Part shown: positions 25,514 through 37,022 of the stretch, in pieces
Position numbering within the stretch: position 1 is the stretch's first letter
Layout: the number at the start of each line of letters is the position of its first letter
Translations under genes and position numbers: made by a program
Assembly (NCBI RefSeq): GCF_028069725.1
Contig: NZ_JANEWG010000030.1
Location: 1-59,496 of the forward strand
Length of the DNA stretch: 59,496 nucleotides
Direction: 5' to 3'
Source: Citrobacter sp. Awk 4
GTDB taxonomy: Bacteria > Pseudomonadota > Gammaproteobacteria > Enterobacterales > Enterobacteriaceae
Notes under the pieces: model-generated
What the model was told of the DNA's origin: nothing
Database searches by the model: none
Seen by the model: only the letters and a program-made list of their open reading frames with translations

Positions 25514-25555
25514 CCATATCATTTATAGAATAATTCAAAACTATAAATGATATGG
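25514..25555. repeat. Perfect 15-bp inverted repeat, AT-rich
   Basis: CCATATCATTTATAG (25514-25528) and CTATAAATGATATGG (25541-25555) are exact inverted copies around a 12-base loop. It lies in the 185-bp gap between the epmA stop and the start of the 235-residue gene, both on the minus strand. It could be an epmA terminator without a T run, an operator, or a scar of insertion. Nothing else is seen in this gap. Confidence 0.75.
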
Positions 25556-25597
25556 ATATATGAAGGATAATAACGCTATTTTACAGCGCCAAATAAA

Positions 25598-26575
25598 TCA
25601 GGCTCTGTCCACCGTAAAAGCAATCACGTCTGCAAGGCTTTCAGCCCCTAATGCCAGCATCACCAGACGATCTACGCCCAGCGCCACACCGGAGCAATCC
25701 GGCATCCCCACTTTTAAGGCTTCAAGTAAGTTAGTGTCGATAGGCTGCTGCGGCAGACCGCGCGCCGCGCGCTTACGGTTGTCTTGTTCAAAGCGTTGCT
25801 GCTGTTCGCGAGCATCCGTCAACTCGTGGAAACCATTCGCCAGCTCAATACCTTTGAAATACACCTCAAAACGTTCAGCCACGCGGTGATCTTCCGTACT
25901 GATTTGCGCCAGAGATGCCTGACTCGCCGGAAAATGGTACACAAACGTGGGTTTCTCTTTACCAATATGCGGTTCGACGCCCATGGCAAACAGCAGTTGC
26001 AGCAGCGTGTCCCGGTCTCCTTCTGTATCCGCAATATTGCTTAAATCCAGTTTTGCTGCGGCTTCACGCAACTGGGTTTTATCTGCTGACAGCGGGTCAA
26101 GCTCGAGATGGCGTTGAAACGCCTGCTGGTAAGAGAGGCTTTCTGCGGGCTGGCAATCGAGCACCTGTTGCAGCAGGTCATCCACTTCATTCATCAGGCG
26201 GTACATATCGTAGTGAGGACGATACCACTCAAGCATGGTGAATTCCGGGTTATGGTGACGCCCCATCTCTTCATTACGAAAACTACGGCATAGCTGAAAG
26301 ACCGGACCGCATCCCGCCACCAGCAGGCGTTTCATGTGGTATTCCGGGCTGGTCATCAGGTAGAGGTTCATCCCCTGCGAATGACCAGGTCCAACGAAAC
26401 GCGTCTCAAACGGGAACAAATGAATGTCTGTTACCGTCGCCTGACTCATGCAAGGCGTCTCAACCTCAAGCACTCCGCGATCGGCAAAGAAACGACGAAT
26501 TTCCGTCATAATTGCCGCACGTTTTAACAGATTGGGGATGGACGCGCTCGGCTGCCAGGTTGCCGTTTCGCTCAT
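25598..26575 (-). CDS. epmA: EF-P--(R)-beta-lysine ligase EpmA
   Basis: A 325-residue class-II lysyl-tRNA-synthetase paralogue lacking the anticodon domain. It attaches (R)-beta-lysine to Lys34 of EF-P. Class-II motif 2 is visible as [23 protein letters not shown] (shown by its RNEE and FTMLEWY parts, ~100-122) and motif 3 as [13 protein letters not shown] chose ATG at 26575 (MSETATWQ), which matches the family; a start 10 codons upstream is open but not conserved. EpmB and EF-P are encoded 8 kb away. Confidence 0.97.
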   Translation of the reverse strand: MSETATWQPSASIPNLLKRAAIMTEIRRFFADRGVLEVETPCMSQATVTDIHLFPFETRFVGPGHSQGMNLYLMTSPEYHMKRLLVAGCGPVFQLCRSFRNEEMGRHHNPEFTMLEWYRPHYDMYRLMNEVDDLLQQVLDCQPAESLSYQQAFQRHLELDPLSADKTQLREAAAKLDLSNIADTEGDRDTLLQLLFAMGVEPHIGKEKPTFVYHFPASQASLAQISTEDHRVAERFEVYFKGIELANGFHELTDAREQQQRFEQDNRKRAARGLPQQPIDTNLLEALKVGMPDCSGVALGVDRLVMLALGAESLADVIAFTVDRA

Positions 26576-26751
26576 GGTTCTTTCTCCGATATATGACAAG
26601 GGCACGAAGTCTACTCGTAACCTGTCAGGGAGACAAATTTTGTGCGGAAGAGACTTATGCTGAATCGAGGGTTAAAAAACTGAAGATGGATGCTTTAGTA
26701 ATTAAATTAATCAGAATCAATGATAATTAGCGCCATTGATACGCTAAAAAA

Positions 26752-26800
26752 ATCGAACACGTCAAATTTCCCTTCTATACCTGCGACTATACTACTGTAC
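26752..26800 (+). promoter_or_regulatory. frdABCD promoter with FNR site
   Basis: ATCGA-ACAC-GTCAA at 26752-26765 resembles the FNR box TTGAT-N4-ATCAA. A -10 hexamer TATACT lies at 26788-26793, giving a start near 26800 and an FNR centre close to -41.5, the class-II activator position. In E. coli the frd operon is FNR-activated under anaerobiosis. The rest of the 322-bp epmA-frdA gap holds no gene. Confidence 0.8.
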
Positions 26801-26897
26801 CTATAAAGGAGCAGTGGAATCGCATTCGCCATCCGCATATCTCAGGGACTAAACTGACTGCGTGAGTGGCGAAATAACAACAATCTGGAGGAATGTC

Positions 26898-28688
26898 GTG
26901 CAAACCTTTCAAGCCGATCTTGCCATTATAGGCGCCGGTGGCGCAGGATTACGCGCTGCAATTGCTGCCGCGCAGGCAAATCCTAACGCTAAAATCGCAC
27001 TGATCTCAAAAGTGTACCCAATGCGCAGCCATACCGTTGCTGCCGAAGGTGGCTCTGCTGCTGTCGCGCAGGATCATGACAGCTTTGACTACCATTTTCA
27101 CGATACGGTAGCGGGCGGAGACTGGCTGTGTGAGCAGGATGTCGTGGACTACTTTGTTCACCACTGCCCAACTGAAATGACGCAACTGGAGCAATGGGGT
27201 TGCCCGTGGAGCCGTCGTGAAGACGGTAGCGTCAACGTACGTCGCTTCGGCGGGATGAAAATTGAGCGTACCTGGTTCGCCGCGGATAAGACCGGCTTCC
27301 ATATGCTCCACACCCTGTTCCAGACTTCTCTGCAGTTCCCACAAATTCAGCGTTTTGACGAACACTTCGTTCTGGACATCCTGGTAGACGACGGCCATGC
27401 CCGTGGTCTGGTGGCGATGAACATGATGGAAGGCACGCTGGTGCAAATCCGTGCTAACGCGGTGGTGATGGCAACGGGCGGCGCAGGCCGTGTATACCGT
27501 TACAACACCAACGGCGGCATCGTAACCGGTGACGGTATGGGTATGGCGCTGAGCCACGGCGTTCCGCTGCGTGATATGGAGTTCGTTCAGTATCACCCAA
27601 CTGGTCTGCCAGGTTCTGGTATCCTGATGACCGAAGGCTGCCGTGGTGAAGGCGGTATTCTGGTCAACAAAAACGGCTACCGTTATCTGCAAGACTACGG
27701 CATGGGTCCGGAAACCCCGCTGGGTGAGCCGAAGAACAAATACATGGAACTGGGTCCGCGCGACAAAGTTTCTCAGGCTTTCTGGCACGAATGGCGTAAA
27801 GGCAACACCATCTCCACTCCGCGTGGCGATGTCGTTCACCTCGACCTGCGTCATCTCGGCGAGAAAAAACTGCTCGAACGTTTACCGTTCATCTGCGAAC
27901 TGGCGAAAGCCTATGTCGGCGTCGATCCAGTTAAAGAGCCAATCCCGGTTCGTCCGACCGCGCACTACACCATGGGCGGTATCGAAACCGATCAAAACTG
28001 CGAAACCCGCATCAAAGGTCTGTTTGCCGTTGGCGAATGTTCCTCTGTCGGTCTCCATGGCGCCAACCGTCTGGGCTCTAACTCCCTGGCTGAACTGGTG
28101 GTCTTTGGCCGTCTGGCGGGTGAGCAAGCGATGGAACGTGCTGCTACGGCGGGTACCGCCAACAGCGCCGCGCTTGATGCGCAGGTTGCAGGCGTTGAAC
28201 AGCGTCTGAAAGATCTGGTGAACCAGGAAGGCACTGAAAACTGGTCGAAGATCCGTGATGAAATGGGTCTGTCCATGGAAGAAGGTTGCGGTATCTACCG
28301 TACGCCAGAACTCATGCAGAAAACGGTTGATAAGTTGGCTGAGCTGCAGGAACGCTTCAAGCGCGTGCGTATTACCGACACCTCCAGCGTCTTCAATACC
28401 GACTTGCTGTACACCATCGAGCTGGGCCACGGTCTGAATGTTGCTGAATGTATGGCGCACTCCGCTCTGGCACGTAAAGAATCGCGCGGCGCGCATCAGC
28501 GTCTGGACGAAGGTTGCACCGAGCGTGACGACGTCAACTTCCTCAAACACACCCTCGCCTTCCGCGATGCTGATGGCACCACTCGCCTGGACTACAGCGA
28601 CGTGAAAATCACCACTCTGCCGCCAGCAAAACGTGTATATGGTGGCGAAGCGGAAGCAGCCGATAAGAAGGAGAAGGCGAATGGCTGA
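26898..28688 (+). CDS. frdA: Fumarate reductase flavoprotein subunit
   Basis: The 596-residue catalytic subunit carries covalent FAD and reduces fumarate to succinate in anaerobic respiration. [13 protein letters not shown] is the Rossmann FAD motif, SHTVAAEGG holds the flavinylated histidine (~45), and HPTGLPGSG and [10 protein letters not shown] are active-site segments. GTG at 26898 follows CTGGAGGAATGTC and matches the E. coli start. The extreme C-terminus is a few residues shorter than in E. coli. Its last 8 bases overlap frdB. Confidence 0.98.
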   Translation: MQTFQADLAIIGAGGAGLRAAIAAAQANPNAKIALISKVYPMRSHTVAAEGGSAAVAQDHDSFDYHFHDTVAGGDWLCEQDVVDYFVHHCPTEMTQLEQWGCPWSRREDGSVNVRRFGGMKIERTWFAADKTGFHMLHTLFQTSLQFPQIQRFDEHFVLDILVDDGHARGLVAMNMMEGTLVQIRANAVVMATGGAGRVYRYNTNGGIVTGDGMGMALSHGVPLRDMEFVQYHPTGLPGSGILMTEGCRGEGGILVNKNGYRYLQDYGMGPETPLGEPKNKYMELGPRDKVSQAFWHEWRKGNTISTPRGDVVHLDLRHLGEKKLLERLPFICELAKAYVGVDPVKEPIPVRPTAHYTMGGIETDQNCETRIKGLFAVGECSSVGLHGANRLGSNSLAELVVFGRLAGEQAMERAATAGTANSAALDAQVAGVEQRLKDLVNQEGTENWSKIRDEMGLSMEEGCGIYRTPELMQKTVDKLAELQERFKRVRITDTSSVFNTDLLYTIELGHGLNVAECMAHSALARKESRGAHQRLDEGCTERDDVNFLKHTLAFRDADGTTRLDYSDVKITTLPPAKRVYGGEAEAADKKEKANG

Positions 28689-29415
28689 GATGAAAAACCT
28701 GAAAGTTGAGGTGGTGCGCTATAACCCGGAAGTGGATACCGCACCGCACAGTGCTTTCTATGATGTTCCTTATGATGAAACAACGTCACTGCTGGATGCG
28801 TTGGGCTACATCAAAGATAACCTGGCGCCAGACCTGAGCTACCGCTGGTCCTGCCGTATGGCAATCTGCGGCTCTTGCGGCATGATGGTCAACAACGTAC
28901 CAAAACTGGCGTGCAAAACCTTCCTGCGTGATTACACCAACGGCATGAAGGTTGAAGCGCTGGGCAACTTCCCGATTGAGCGCGATCTGGTCGTCGACAT
29001 GACGCACTTTATCGAAAGTCTGGAAGCCATCAAACCGTACATCATCGGTAATTCACGCACACCGGATCAGGGTCCGAATACCCAGACTCCGGCGCAAATG
29101 GCGAAGTATCACCAGTTCTCCGGTTGCATCAACTGTGGTCTGTGTTACGCCGCGTGCCCGCAGTTCGGCCTGAACCCTGAGTTCATCGGTCCGGCGGCGA
29201 TTACGCTGGCGCATCGTTACAACGAAGATAGCCGTGACCACGGTAAGAAGGAGCGTATGGCTCAGTTGAATGGCCAGAACGGCGTTTGGTCTTGTACTTT
29301 CGTGGGCTATTGCTCCGAAGTGTGTCCGAAACACGTCGATCCGGCTGCGGCCATCCAGCAGGGTAAAGTAGAAAGCTCGAAAGACTTTCTTATCGCTACC
29401 CTGAAACCACGCTAA
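28681..29415 (+). CDS. frdB: Fumarate reductase iron-sulfur subunit
   Basis: This 244-residue subunit passes electrons from menaquinol to FrdA through three clusters. The [2Fe-2S] cysteines are in [12 protein letters not shown] and the following LACKTF (~57-77). The [4Fe-4S] and [3Fe-4S] cysteines are in [12 protein letters not shown] (~148-159) and [12 protein letters not shown] (~204-215). The ATG at 28681 overlaps the frdA end, giving the canonical length. Confidence 0.98.
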   Translation: MAEMKNLKVEVVRYNPEVDTAPHSAFYDVPYDETTSLLDALGYIKDNLAPDLSYRWSCRMAICGSCGMMVNNVPKLACKTFLRDYTNGMKVEALGNFPIERDLVVDMTHFIESLEAIKPYIIGNSRTPDQGPNTQTPAQMAKYHQFSGCINCGLCYAACPQFGLNPEFIGPAAITLAHRYNEDSRDHGKKERMAQLNGQNGVWSCTFVGYCSEVCPKHVDPAAAIQQGKVESSKDFLIATLKPR

Positions 29416-29425
29416 GGAGTGCAAC

Positions 29426-29821
29426 ATGACGACTAAACGCAAAGCCTATGTGCGGCCAATGACGTCCACCTGGTGGAAAAAGCTGCCGTTTTATCGCTTT
29501 TACATGCTGCGCGAAGGCACAGCGGTGCCGGCAGTTTGGTTCAGCATTGAACTGATTTTCGGCCTGTTTGCCCTCAAACACGGCGCAGAATCCTGGATGG
29601 GATTCGTTGGTTTTCTGCAAAATCCAGTCGTGGTGATCCTCAACCTGATCGCCCTGGCTGCAGCATTGCTGCACACCAAGACCTGGTTTGAGCTGGCGCC
29701 AAAAGCGGCCAATATCATCGTAAAAGACGAAAAAATGGGGCCAGAGCCGATCATCAAAGGTCTCTGGGCGGTTACTGCAGTTGCGACTGTAGTTATTCTG
29801 TATGTTGCCCTGTACTGGTAA
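29426..29821 (+). CDS. frdC: Fumarate reductase membrane anchor subunit C
   Basis: A 131-residue anchor with three transmembrane helices (about 25-50, 63-90 and 105-128). Together with FrdD it binds menaquinol and holds FrdAB on the cytoplasmic side of the membrane. ATG at 29426 follows AAGGAGTGCAAC, 10 bases after the frdB stop. Confidence 0.97.
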   Translation: MTTKRKAYVRPMTSTWWKKLPFYRFYMLREGTAVPAVWFSIELIFGLFALKHGAESWMGFVGFLQNPVVVILNLIALAAALLHTKTWFELAPKAANIIVKDEKMGPEPIIKGLWAVTAVATVVILYVALYW

Positions 29822-29831
29822 GGAGTCCGGG

Positions 29832-31480
<1,649 letters not shown>

Positions 31481-31546
31481 CCTGTTGCCGCCCACCCTTT
31501 CCTTGCTGTCATCTACACTTAACAGAAAACCAGCAAGGAAACCCTC

Positions 31547-32077
31547 ATGCGCATCCTGCCTGTTATCACCGCGGTGACAGCCGCGTTTTTAGTGGTTGCT
31601 TGCAGCTCACCCACGCCGCCGAAGGGCGTTACTGTCGTCAATAACTTTGATGTGAAACGCTACCTCGGCACCTGGTATGAAATTGCTCGCTTTGATCATC
31701 GCTTCGAAAGAGGACTGGAAAACGTCACCGCCACTTACAGCCTGCGCGATGACGGCGGCCTTAATGTGACCAACAAGGGTTACAATCCGGATCGGGATAT
31801 GTGGCAAAAAACACAAGGAAAGGCCTGGTTTACTGGCGATCCCAGTCGGGCCGCGCTGAAAATCTCGTTCTTTGGTCCGTTCTATGGCGGCTACAACGTC
31901 ATCGCACTTGACAGAGAATATCACCACGCGCTGGTGTGCGGCCCGGATCGCGACTATTTGTGGATACTCTCGCGCACACCGACCATTTCAGACGAAATGA
32001 AGCAGCAAATACTCGCTGTCGCGATCCGGGAAGGCTTTGATGTCAGTAAGTTAATCTGGGTGAAACAACCCCATTAA
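31547..32077 (+). CDS. blc: Outer-membrane lipoprotein Blc (bacterial lipocalin)
   Basis: A 176-residue lipoprotein with lipobox VVAC (Cys ~19) and the lipocalin signature [18 protein letters not shown] near 40-57. Lipocalins of this group bind fatty acids or lysophospholipids. Its TAA stop shares bases with the convergent gdx stop. Position next to ampC matches E. coli and Citrobacter. Confidence 0.97.
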   Translation: MRILPVITAVTAAFLVVACSSPTPPKGVTVVNNFDVKRYLGTWYEIARFDHRFERGLENVTATYSLRDDGGLNVTNKGYNPDRDMWQKTQGKAWFTGDPSRAALKISFFGPFYGGYNVIALDREYHHALVCGPDRDYLWILSRTPTISDEMKQQILAVAIREGFDVSKLIWVKQPH

Positions 32078-32391
32078 TGGGTGCTGAGCTTCAGACCGAT
32101 AATACCCGCAACGATCAGCGTCAGACTGGCCAGACGCATCGGGCTGGCGGACTCACCCAGTAAGATAATCCCGGTGATGGCCGCGCCAACGGCGCCTATA
32201 CCGGTCCAGATCGCGTACGCAGTCCCAACGGGCAGGGTTTTCATTGCCCACGAGAGCATCGCAATACTGACGATCATGGCGACGACGGTAATGACACTTG
32301 GGGTCAGGCGGGTAAATCCATGGGTATATTTGAGGCCAATCGCCCATACAACTTCAAGCAGGCCAGCAATTAACAAAACGATCCAGGACAT
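32074..32391 (-). CDS. gdx: Guanidinium exporter Gdx (SugE), SMR family
   Basis: A 105-residue small multidrug-resistance-family protein with four transmembrane helices and the conserved Glu in GLLEVVWA (residue 13). Gdx exports guanidinium in exchange for protons. ATG at 32391 (MSWIVLLI) follows GGAG and is the conserved start. It is preceded by a guanidine-II riboswitch and converges with blc, the two stops overlapping in TTAA. Confidence 0.96.
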   Translation of the reverse strand: MSWIVLLIAGLLEVVWAIGLKYTHGFTRLTPSVITVVAMIVSIAMLSWAMKTLPVGTAYAIWTGIGAVGAAITGIILLGESASPMRLASLTLIVAGIIGLKLSTH

Positions 32392-32409
32392 TTTAGGCTC
32401 CAGAGAGAT

Positions 32410-32454
32410 GGGGCCGTCCCCGGTGAAAGACACGTTTGCAGGTCGTCCCACAAA
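32410..32454 (-). promoter_or_regulatory. Guanidine-II riboswitch (mini-ykkC)
   Basis: Read on the minus strand, two hairpins with ACGR loops are visible: TTTGTGGG-ACGA-CCTGCAAA (32454-32435) and GGGG-ACGG-CCCC (32421-32410), 13 bases apart. This is the diagnostic layout of guanidine-II. The gdx ribosome binding site GGAG lies 8 bases beyond the second hairpin, so ligand would control translation. E. coli gdx carries the same element. Confidence 0.9.
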
Positions 32455-32647
32455 GCCGATGAATGAAAGGGTATTTTTGCCCGACAAAAAGTGAATTTCA
32501 ATCTTTTTATTTCTGATCGCTTAAAAGCCTGAATTGGATGCAATAAGCAACGTAGTTCCGGCATTTAGTGCTCATCGGTCGTCTTTATGATGAAACGCTT
32601 TCTGAAGTCAGGAAGCCATTGGCCTTACTTCTTAATGCGATTATTTT

Positions 32648-33241
32648 ATGTTGAAAATATTAGTGATTGATCGATGCCACTTTACCCGTACGGGAATAGA
32701 GGCCTGGCTTAATCATTCTGGTTTGTTTAGTGCTTCGTTCCTGGTGTCAGGGTTAAATAATCTCTTGCTGGCAAAAGAACACATTCTGCAATGGAAACCT
32801 CATTTGATTATCGCTGATTTATATAGCTTTCTTGATGACTCCCATCCATTTCAGCCAATTGCCCCCTTTTTTATGGCCTGTGGGATGGCCCCGCTTATCT
32901 TGCTGCAATCAGGTGGCGAATACAGTGCTTCGGCGTTCAGCTCACGACATTTTGTTCATGCCGTGTTATCAAAAACAGCCACACTGTATGAGCTCTCAAA
33001 AACGATCCACGCGGCATTACGCGTGAGACCGCCTTTAGACACAGCTAAAAACGCCACGTCACTGCTTACGCCACAGGAAGAGAAGGTGTTGACGATGTGG
33101 ATGGAGGGAGCGGGAAACAACGCGATTGCCAGTGCGCTTGGTATTCATGGCAAAACGGTTTACACCTACAAACGCAACATTCGCATGAAACTGCACATGG
33201 ATAATCGCTATTCGCCGTTTTTATCACTGCCAGAACGGTAA
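32648..33241 (+). CDS. ecnR: LuxR-type regulator, EcnR (EntR)-like
   Basis: A 197-residue protein with a receiver-like N-terminal half that lacks a clear phosphoacceptor layout and a C-terminal LuxR helix-turn-helix (LLTPQEEKVLTMWMEGAGNNAIA to GKTVYTYKRNIRMKLH, ~138-187). E. coli K-12 has no gene here. C. freundii carries a LuxR-family gene called ecnR/entR next to the entericidin genes, and this is the likely match. It is convergent with ecnB, with a 41-bp gap. A role in entericidin control is proposed, not shown. Confidence 0.8.
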   Translation: MLKILVIDRCHFTRTGIEAWLNHSGLFSASFLVSGLNNLLLAKEHILQWKPHLIIADLYSFLDDSHPFQPIAPFFMACGMAPLILLQSGGEYSASAFSSRHFVHAVLSKTATLYELSKTIHAALRVRPPLDTAKNATSLLTPQEEKVLTMWMEGAGNNAIASALGIHGKTVYTYKRNIRMKLHMDNRYSPFLSLPER

Positions 33242-33282
33242 GATTAACGGCACGACACGCACAGCGGTCGTACCGTTCATGA

Positions 33283-33429
33283 TTAATCCTGAGCTTTTGC
33301 TGCAGCGCCCGAGATAGCCTGGCCACCCTCAGAAATATCCTGACCAACGCCGCGCGTCGTGTTACAGGCGGTTAATAGAGAGGAAAGTACCAGAACAGAA
33401 AAGATTGCTGCAATTGTCTTCTTAACCAT
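33283..33429 (-). CDS. ecnB: Entericidin B, bacteriolytic lipoprotein
   Basis: A 48-residue lipoprotein: [17 protein letters not shown], then lipobox LTAC, then [14 protein letters not shown] and a C-terminal KAQD. Entericidin B is the toxin of the ecnAB antidote/toxin pair, induced in stationary phase by sigma S in E. coli. It lies downstream of ecnA on the same strand. Confidence 0.93.
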   Translation of the reverse strand: MVKKTIAAIFSVLVLSSLLTACNTTRGVGQDISEGGQAISGAAAKAQD

Positions 33430-33533
33430 AGCGTCTTCCTTTTTAGCCAATGTTGTGCGTATAGCTACTTAATAATAGACAACATCCCGTAACTTGACGG
33501 GAAACAGACGGTTTTTCAGACGAAGCGAAAAGA

Positions 33534-33668
33534 CTAGCTGGCAGCGTGGGAGATGGAATTGCCGAGATGTTTGATATCTTCGCCAAAGCCACGTGCGGTA
33601 TTACACCCCGTCAACAAGGTTGCGGCCAGTAGGACGAGTGTTACAAGACTGAGAAGACGTTTCATCAT
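33534..33668 (-). CDS. ecnA: Entericidin A, antidote lipoprotein
   Basis: A 44-residue lipoprotein with lipobox LTGC and the conserved tail NTARGFGEDIKHLGNSISHA. It is a few residues longer in the signal peptide than the E. coli protein. I chose the first of two tandem ATGs (33668), after AATTTTCCAGGGCAGGA. An upstream in-frame ATG at 33719 would give an unrelated extension. Confidence 0.9.
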   Translation of the reverse strand: MMKRLLSLVTLVLLAATLLTGCNTARGFGEDIKHLGNSISHAAS

Positions 33669-33729
33669 TCCTGCCCTGGAAAATTGTATGGCGCAGCAAA
33701 CGCTGCACCATGAGATCAAGTAAGGCGTA

Positions 33730-34296
33730 TTACTTCACGCGGGATACGTATTCACCAGAACGGGTATCCACTTTGATCACTTCGCCGATCTGAACGAACA
33801 GCGGAACTTTAACCACTGCGCCAGTAGACAGCGTTGCTGGTTTGCCACCAGTACCTGCGGTATCGCCTTTCAGGCCTGGATCAGTTTCAATAATTTCCAG
33901 TTCAACAAAGTTCGGCGGGGTAACAGAGATAGGCTGGCCGTTCCACAGGGTCACGATGCACTCAGCCTGATCCAGCAGCCACTTAGCGCTGTCGCCTACC
34001 GCTTTCGCGTCTGCAGCCAGCTGTTCGAAAGTGGAGTTGTTCATGAAATGGAAAAACTCACCGTCGTTGTACAGGTAAGTCAGGTTCATATCTACAACAT
34101 CTGCGCCTTCTGCAGAGTCGGTTGATTTGAAGGTTTTCTCTACGCGAGTACCGGTCAGCAGACGACGCAGCTTAACGCGCGCAAAAGCCTGGCCTTTACC
34201 AGGTTTTACGAATTCACTGGCTTCAACTGCATAAGGTTCGCCGTCCATCATGATTTTAAGACCGGCACGAAAATCGTTGCTATAGTAAGTCGCCAT
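33730..34296 (-). CDS. efp: Translation elongation factor P
   Basis: This 188-residue factor relieves ribosome stalling at polyproline stretches. Lys34 in VKPGKGQAF is the residue modified by EpmA and EpmB. Three beta-barrel domains and the C-terminal signature [14 protein letters not shown] are present. ATG at 34296 is the canonical start; in-frame upstream codons overlap the divergent epmB. Only 40 bp separates the efp and epmB starts, so their promoters overlap. Confidence 0.99.
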   Translation of the reverse strand: MATYYSNDFRAGLKIMMDGEPYAVEASEFVKPGKGQAFARVKLRRLLTGTRVEKTFKSTDSAEGADVVDMNLTYLYNDGEFFHFMNNSTFEQLAADAKAVGDSAKWLLDQAECIVTLWNGQPISVTPPNFVELEIIETDPGLKGDTAGTGGKPATLSTGAVVKVPLFVQIGEVIKVDTRSGEYVSRVK

Positions 34297-34336
34297 AAGG
34301 CCCTCTGAAATTGTTAACTGGTAGCTTAGCCACAAA

Positions 34337-35365
34337 ATGGCGCATATTGTAACCCTAAACACCCCATCCAGAGAAGATTGGTTAGTACAACTTGCAGATG
34401 TTATAACCGATCCGGATGAACTGTTGCGTCTTTTAAATGTAGACGCTGATGAAAACTTACTCGCTGGTCGTGAGGCAAAGCGCCTTTTTGCCTTGCGTGT
34501 TCCCCGTGCTTTTGTGGCGCGGATGGAAAAAGGCAATCCTGATGACCCGCTTTTACGTCAGGTACTCACCTCGCGCGACGAATTTGCCGCAGCGCCGGGT
34601 TTTTCAACCGATCCGCTGGAAGAACAGCACAGTGTAGTGCCAGGATTACTGCACAAATACCGCAACCGGGCGCTATTACTGGTGAAAGGCGGCTGCGCGG
34701 TAAACTGTCGCTACTGTTTTCGCCGTCACTTCCCGTATGCGGAGAACCAGGGCAATAAGCGAAACTGGCAGGTGGCTCTCGATTACATCAGTGCGCACCC
34801 AGAACTGGACGAAATCATCTTTTCCGGCGGCGATCCGCTGATGGCCAAAGACCACGAGCTGGACTGGCTACTCACGCAACTGGAAGCGATACCGCACATT
34901 AAGCGCCTGCGTATTCATAGCCGTTTGCCGATTGTCATTCCCGCACGCATAACGGAAGGACTCGTCACCCGCTTTGCACAATCAACACTGCAAATTTTGC
35001 TGGTTAACCATATCAACCATGCGCAGGAAATTGGCGACGATTTCCGCCAGGCGATGCGTAAGCTAAAAATGGCAGGCGTCACGCTGCTGAATCAGAGCGT
35101 GCTGCTGCGCGATATCAACGATAATGCGCAAACGCTGGCGAATCTCAGTAACGCGCTGTTTGACGCAGGCGTGATGCCCTACTACCTGCATGTGCTGGAT
35201 AAGGTTCAGGGCGCGGCCCATTTTCTGGTCAGCGATGACGAAGCGCGCGCTATTATGCGTGAGCTGTTGACGCTGGTTTCCGGCTATATGGTGCCGAAAC
35301 TGGCACGTGAAATCGGCGGCGAGCCAAGCAAAACGCCGTTGGATTTGCAGTTAAGGCAGCGATAA
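34337..35365 (+). CDS. epmB: EF-P-specific L-lysine 2,3-aminomutase EpmB
   Basis: A 342-residue radical SAM enzyme that converts L-alpha-lysine to (R)-beta-lysine for EF-P. The cluster motif is CAVNCRYC (~120-127), followed by [12 protein letters not shown]-lysine is expected near the C-terminus in the [11 protein letters not shown] region. It is divergent from efp. A GC-rich hairpin at 35381-35404 after the stop may act as a terminator. Confidence 0.97.
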   Translation: MAHIVTLNTPSREDWLVQLADVITDPDELLRLLNVDADENLLAGREAKRLFALRVPRAFVARMEKGNPDDPLLRQVLTSRDEFAAAPGFSTDPLEEQHSVVPGLLHKYRNRALLLVKGGCAVNCRYCFRRHFPYAENQGNKRNWQVALDYISAHPELDEIIFSGGDPLMAKDHELDWLLTQLEAIPHIKRLRIHSRLPIVIPARITEGLVTRFAQSTLQILLVNHINHAQEIGDDFRQAMRKLKMAGVTLLNQSVLLRDINDNAQTLANLSNALFDAGVMPYYLHVLDKVQGAAHFLVSDDEARAIMRELLTLVSGYMVPKLAREIGGEPSKTPLDLQLRQR

Positions 35366-35499
35366 CCCCTCTCTTTTGGCCCTGCGCGGAGTGCTTCGCG
35401 CAGGTTTCAAGTCCGGATACCGACTCTCAGGAAACAACGCCGGGTGTTATTTTAGCCCCCATCATTTCGGGCAGAACAACCCTATCCAGAGAGACCCCA

Positions 35500-36357
35500 A
35501 TGGCCTTAACACTCACCGGCATTAACAGCGGCGTCATTCGACACGGCAACCAGTTTCAGGCGCTGGCGCTTAACCTCAGGCATAAGCAGAACGAAACCTC
35601 GCTGATTTTTATTTCGGCACTCCAACTGCGCGATCTTTATCTCTACTTTGAGCACCGTCTGTATCTGCAAAATCAGCGGAATGCCAAAGAGAAAGCGGCT
35701 TTCAAAAAAAGCCAGGATACCGCCACACAGGCCATGCTTAACAATATTCCACCACTGACTCAAACACAGATGCTGGAAGCCGATCTCCGTCTACGGGTTG
35801 AGAAATTAGAGCCACACGCCAGCCACGCCAGAGGATTTCAGTTGGCGTTTTCACTGCAGGGCGGTCATTCACTGCTCCTCCAGCTTGAAGATACGCAGAT
35901 TGCGGTCGTCATCAGCGCTATTTCCCACGCCATTAATAACGCAGGCATGCATCAATTATCGCTAAGGATCTCCTCACTACTGGATTTTCTGCCCATGTAC
36001 GATGCCGATATTAAACGCAACGGTGAGATGGAATACGACAACTATCCCTATCCGGCATGGAAATTAGCGATGTTCACGCATTATCTGGCGTTGGTTTATC
36101 ACTATACCGACAACAATGGGCAAGATTGCGCCTGCGGCACCATCGTGAAATCCCGTATTCGGGGAGAAATGAAAGACGTTGAGGCAATGGCCCGGCGTTT
36201 ACTGGCATTCAGCCCGCGGATGAAAAAACTGGAAGGGAAGCCTTGCCGCATCACCATGGCGACTCTCGCATCTGGAGTGGGTCAGTTTCCTCGAGAACGT
36301 TGCCTGAAATCACTGTATCAGCTTTATCAGACCACATTGTCCGCAACGGCAGAATAA
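35500..36357 (+). CDS. yjeJ: YjeJ family protein, unknown function
   Basis: A 285-residue soluble protein without signal peptide or membrane segments. Position between epmB and yjeI and the length match YjeJ, which has no established function. It contains a Cys pair in CACGTIVKSRIRGEMKD (~208-212) and a further Cys in GKPCRIT. A strong terminator follows. Confidence 0.88.
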   Translation: MALTLTGINSGVIRHGNQFQALALNLRHKQNETSLIFISALQLRDLYLYFEHRLYLQNQRNAKEKAAFKKSQDTATQAMLNNIPPLTQTQMLEADLRLRVEKLEPHASHARGFQLAFSLQGGHSLLLQLEDTQIAVVISAISHAINNAGMHQLSLRISSLLDFLPMYDADIKRNGEMEYDNYPYPAWKLAMFTHYLALVYHYTDNNGQDCACGTIVKSRIRGEMKDVEAMARRLLAFSPRMKKLEGKPCRITMATLASGVGQFPRERCLKSLYQLYQTTLSATAE

Positions 36358-36358
36358 C

Positions 36359-36386
36359 AAAACGCCCTCAGGTTCGGAGGGCGTTT
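36359..36386. terminator. Bidirectional terminator between yjeJ and yjeI
   Basis: AAAACGCCCT / AGGGCGTTTT forms a 10-bp stem with a loop of about 8 bases between the convergent stops of yjeJ and yjeI. A/T runs on both sides allow termination in both directions. Confidence 0.88.
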
Positions 36387-36411
36387 TCAACTCTATTCGA
36401 CACTGAATAAA

Positions 36412-36765
36412 TCAGTTCGGGCACTTATAAACCTGACCGTTCATTTCACTGGCGGTCGGAACAAAACTGGATAACATGCCCTGAGATGGGCTACTCACAC
36501 CATAAATCACGTTGCCGCCCATTGCTGCCGCCTGATTACGCAGGTCGTTCGCAGCTCCGCGCATGGAGCCGCCCTCTTCGCCATGCTGACCAGACAGCCA
36601 GTTACTTTGCTTACCGGTAGCAGTGCCAATCAACTGACACTCAGCGCCAGGCTTGTCTTCTACGAAGCGTACGCTTTGACCGGCAGCGCTCAGTTCGTTG
36701 CTGGAGCTACAACCCGCCATCAGTAGCGCGGCACCAACGATCCCTGCTAAATATTTCACGTGCAT
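36412..36765 (-). CDS. yjeI: DUF4156 lipoprotein YjeI
   Basis: A 117-residue lipoprotein with lipobox LMAGC (Cys 19) and a DUF4156 domain; conserved segments include GSMRGAANDLRNQAAAMGGNVIYG. Function unknown. The ATG at 36765 (MHVKYLAG) is the conserved start. In the ancestral arrangement it lay just downstream of groL; here a group II intron separates the two. Confidence 0.94.
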   Translation of the reverse strand: MHVKYLAGIVGAALLMAGCSSSNELSAAGQSVRFVEDKPGAECQLIGTATGKQSNWLSGQHGEEGGSMRGAANDLRNQAAAMGGNVIYGVSSPSQGMLSSFVPTASEMNGQVYKCPN

Positions 36766-36841
36766 GCTATTCCCCATAATCAATGAGCTGGACGTAGATC
36801 GTCCGTGTGTGAATCTTATACTAAAAAGCTGATCAAAAGAA

Positions 36842-36868
36842 AAACCCCCGGGCATTTCTGCCCAGGGG
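36842..36868 (-). terminator. Native groESL terminator
   Basis: ACCCCTGGGCA / TGCCCGGGGGT with a GAAA loop, followed on the minus strand by TTTTTCTTTT. The preceding TTCTGCACCTCGCAGAAA is also conserved downstream of groL in E. coli and Salmonella. It shows that the intron entered between the groL coding region and its own terminator. Confidence 0.85.
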
Positions 36869-36904
36869 TTTCTCTATTTCTGCGAGGTGCAGAACAACAT
36901 GATG

Positions 36905-36978
36905 TCGGGTAGCAGCAGCGCATTACTGCGCCGCCGCCCCCTAAGAACCGTACGTGCGAGTTTCCCCGCATACGGCTC
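36905..36978 (-). ncRNA. Group II intron domains V and VI
   Basis: Domain V is the 34-base hairpin GAGCCGTATGCGG-GGAA-ACTCGCACGTACGGTTC at 36978-36945, the most conserved ribozyme part. Domain VI follows, with an 11-bp GC-rich stem (GCGGCGGCGCA / TGCGCTGCTGC), a lower GGG/CCC stem and an unpaired A at 36910 suited as the branch point, six bases before the intron end. Both look intact, so splicing chemistry is plausible. Confidence 0.9.
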
Positions 36979-37022
36979 AAGCCTTAATAAGTTCAACCGA
37001 TGGGTTGAACCAGCAGCAATGG

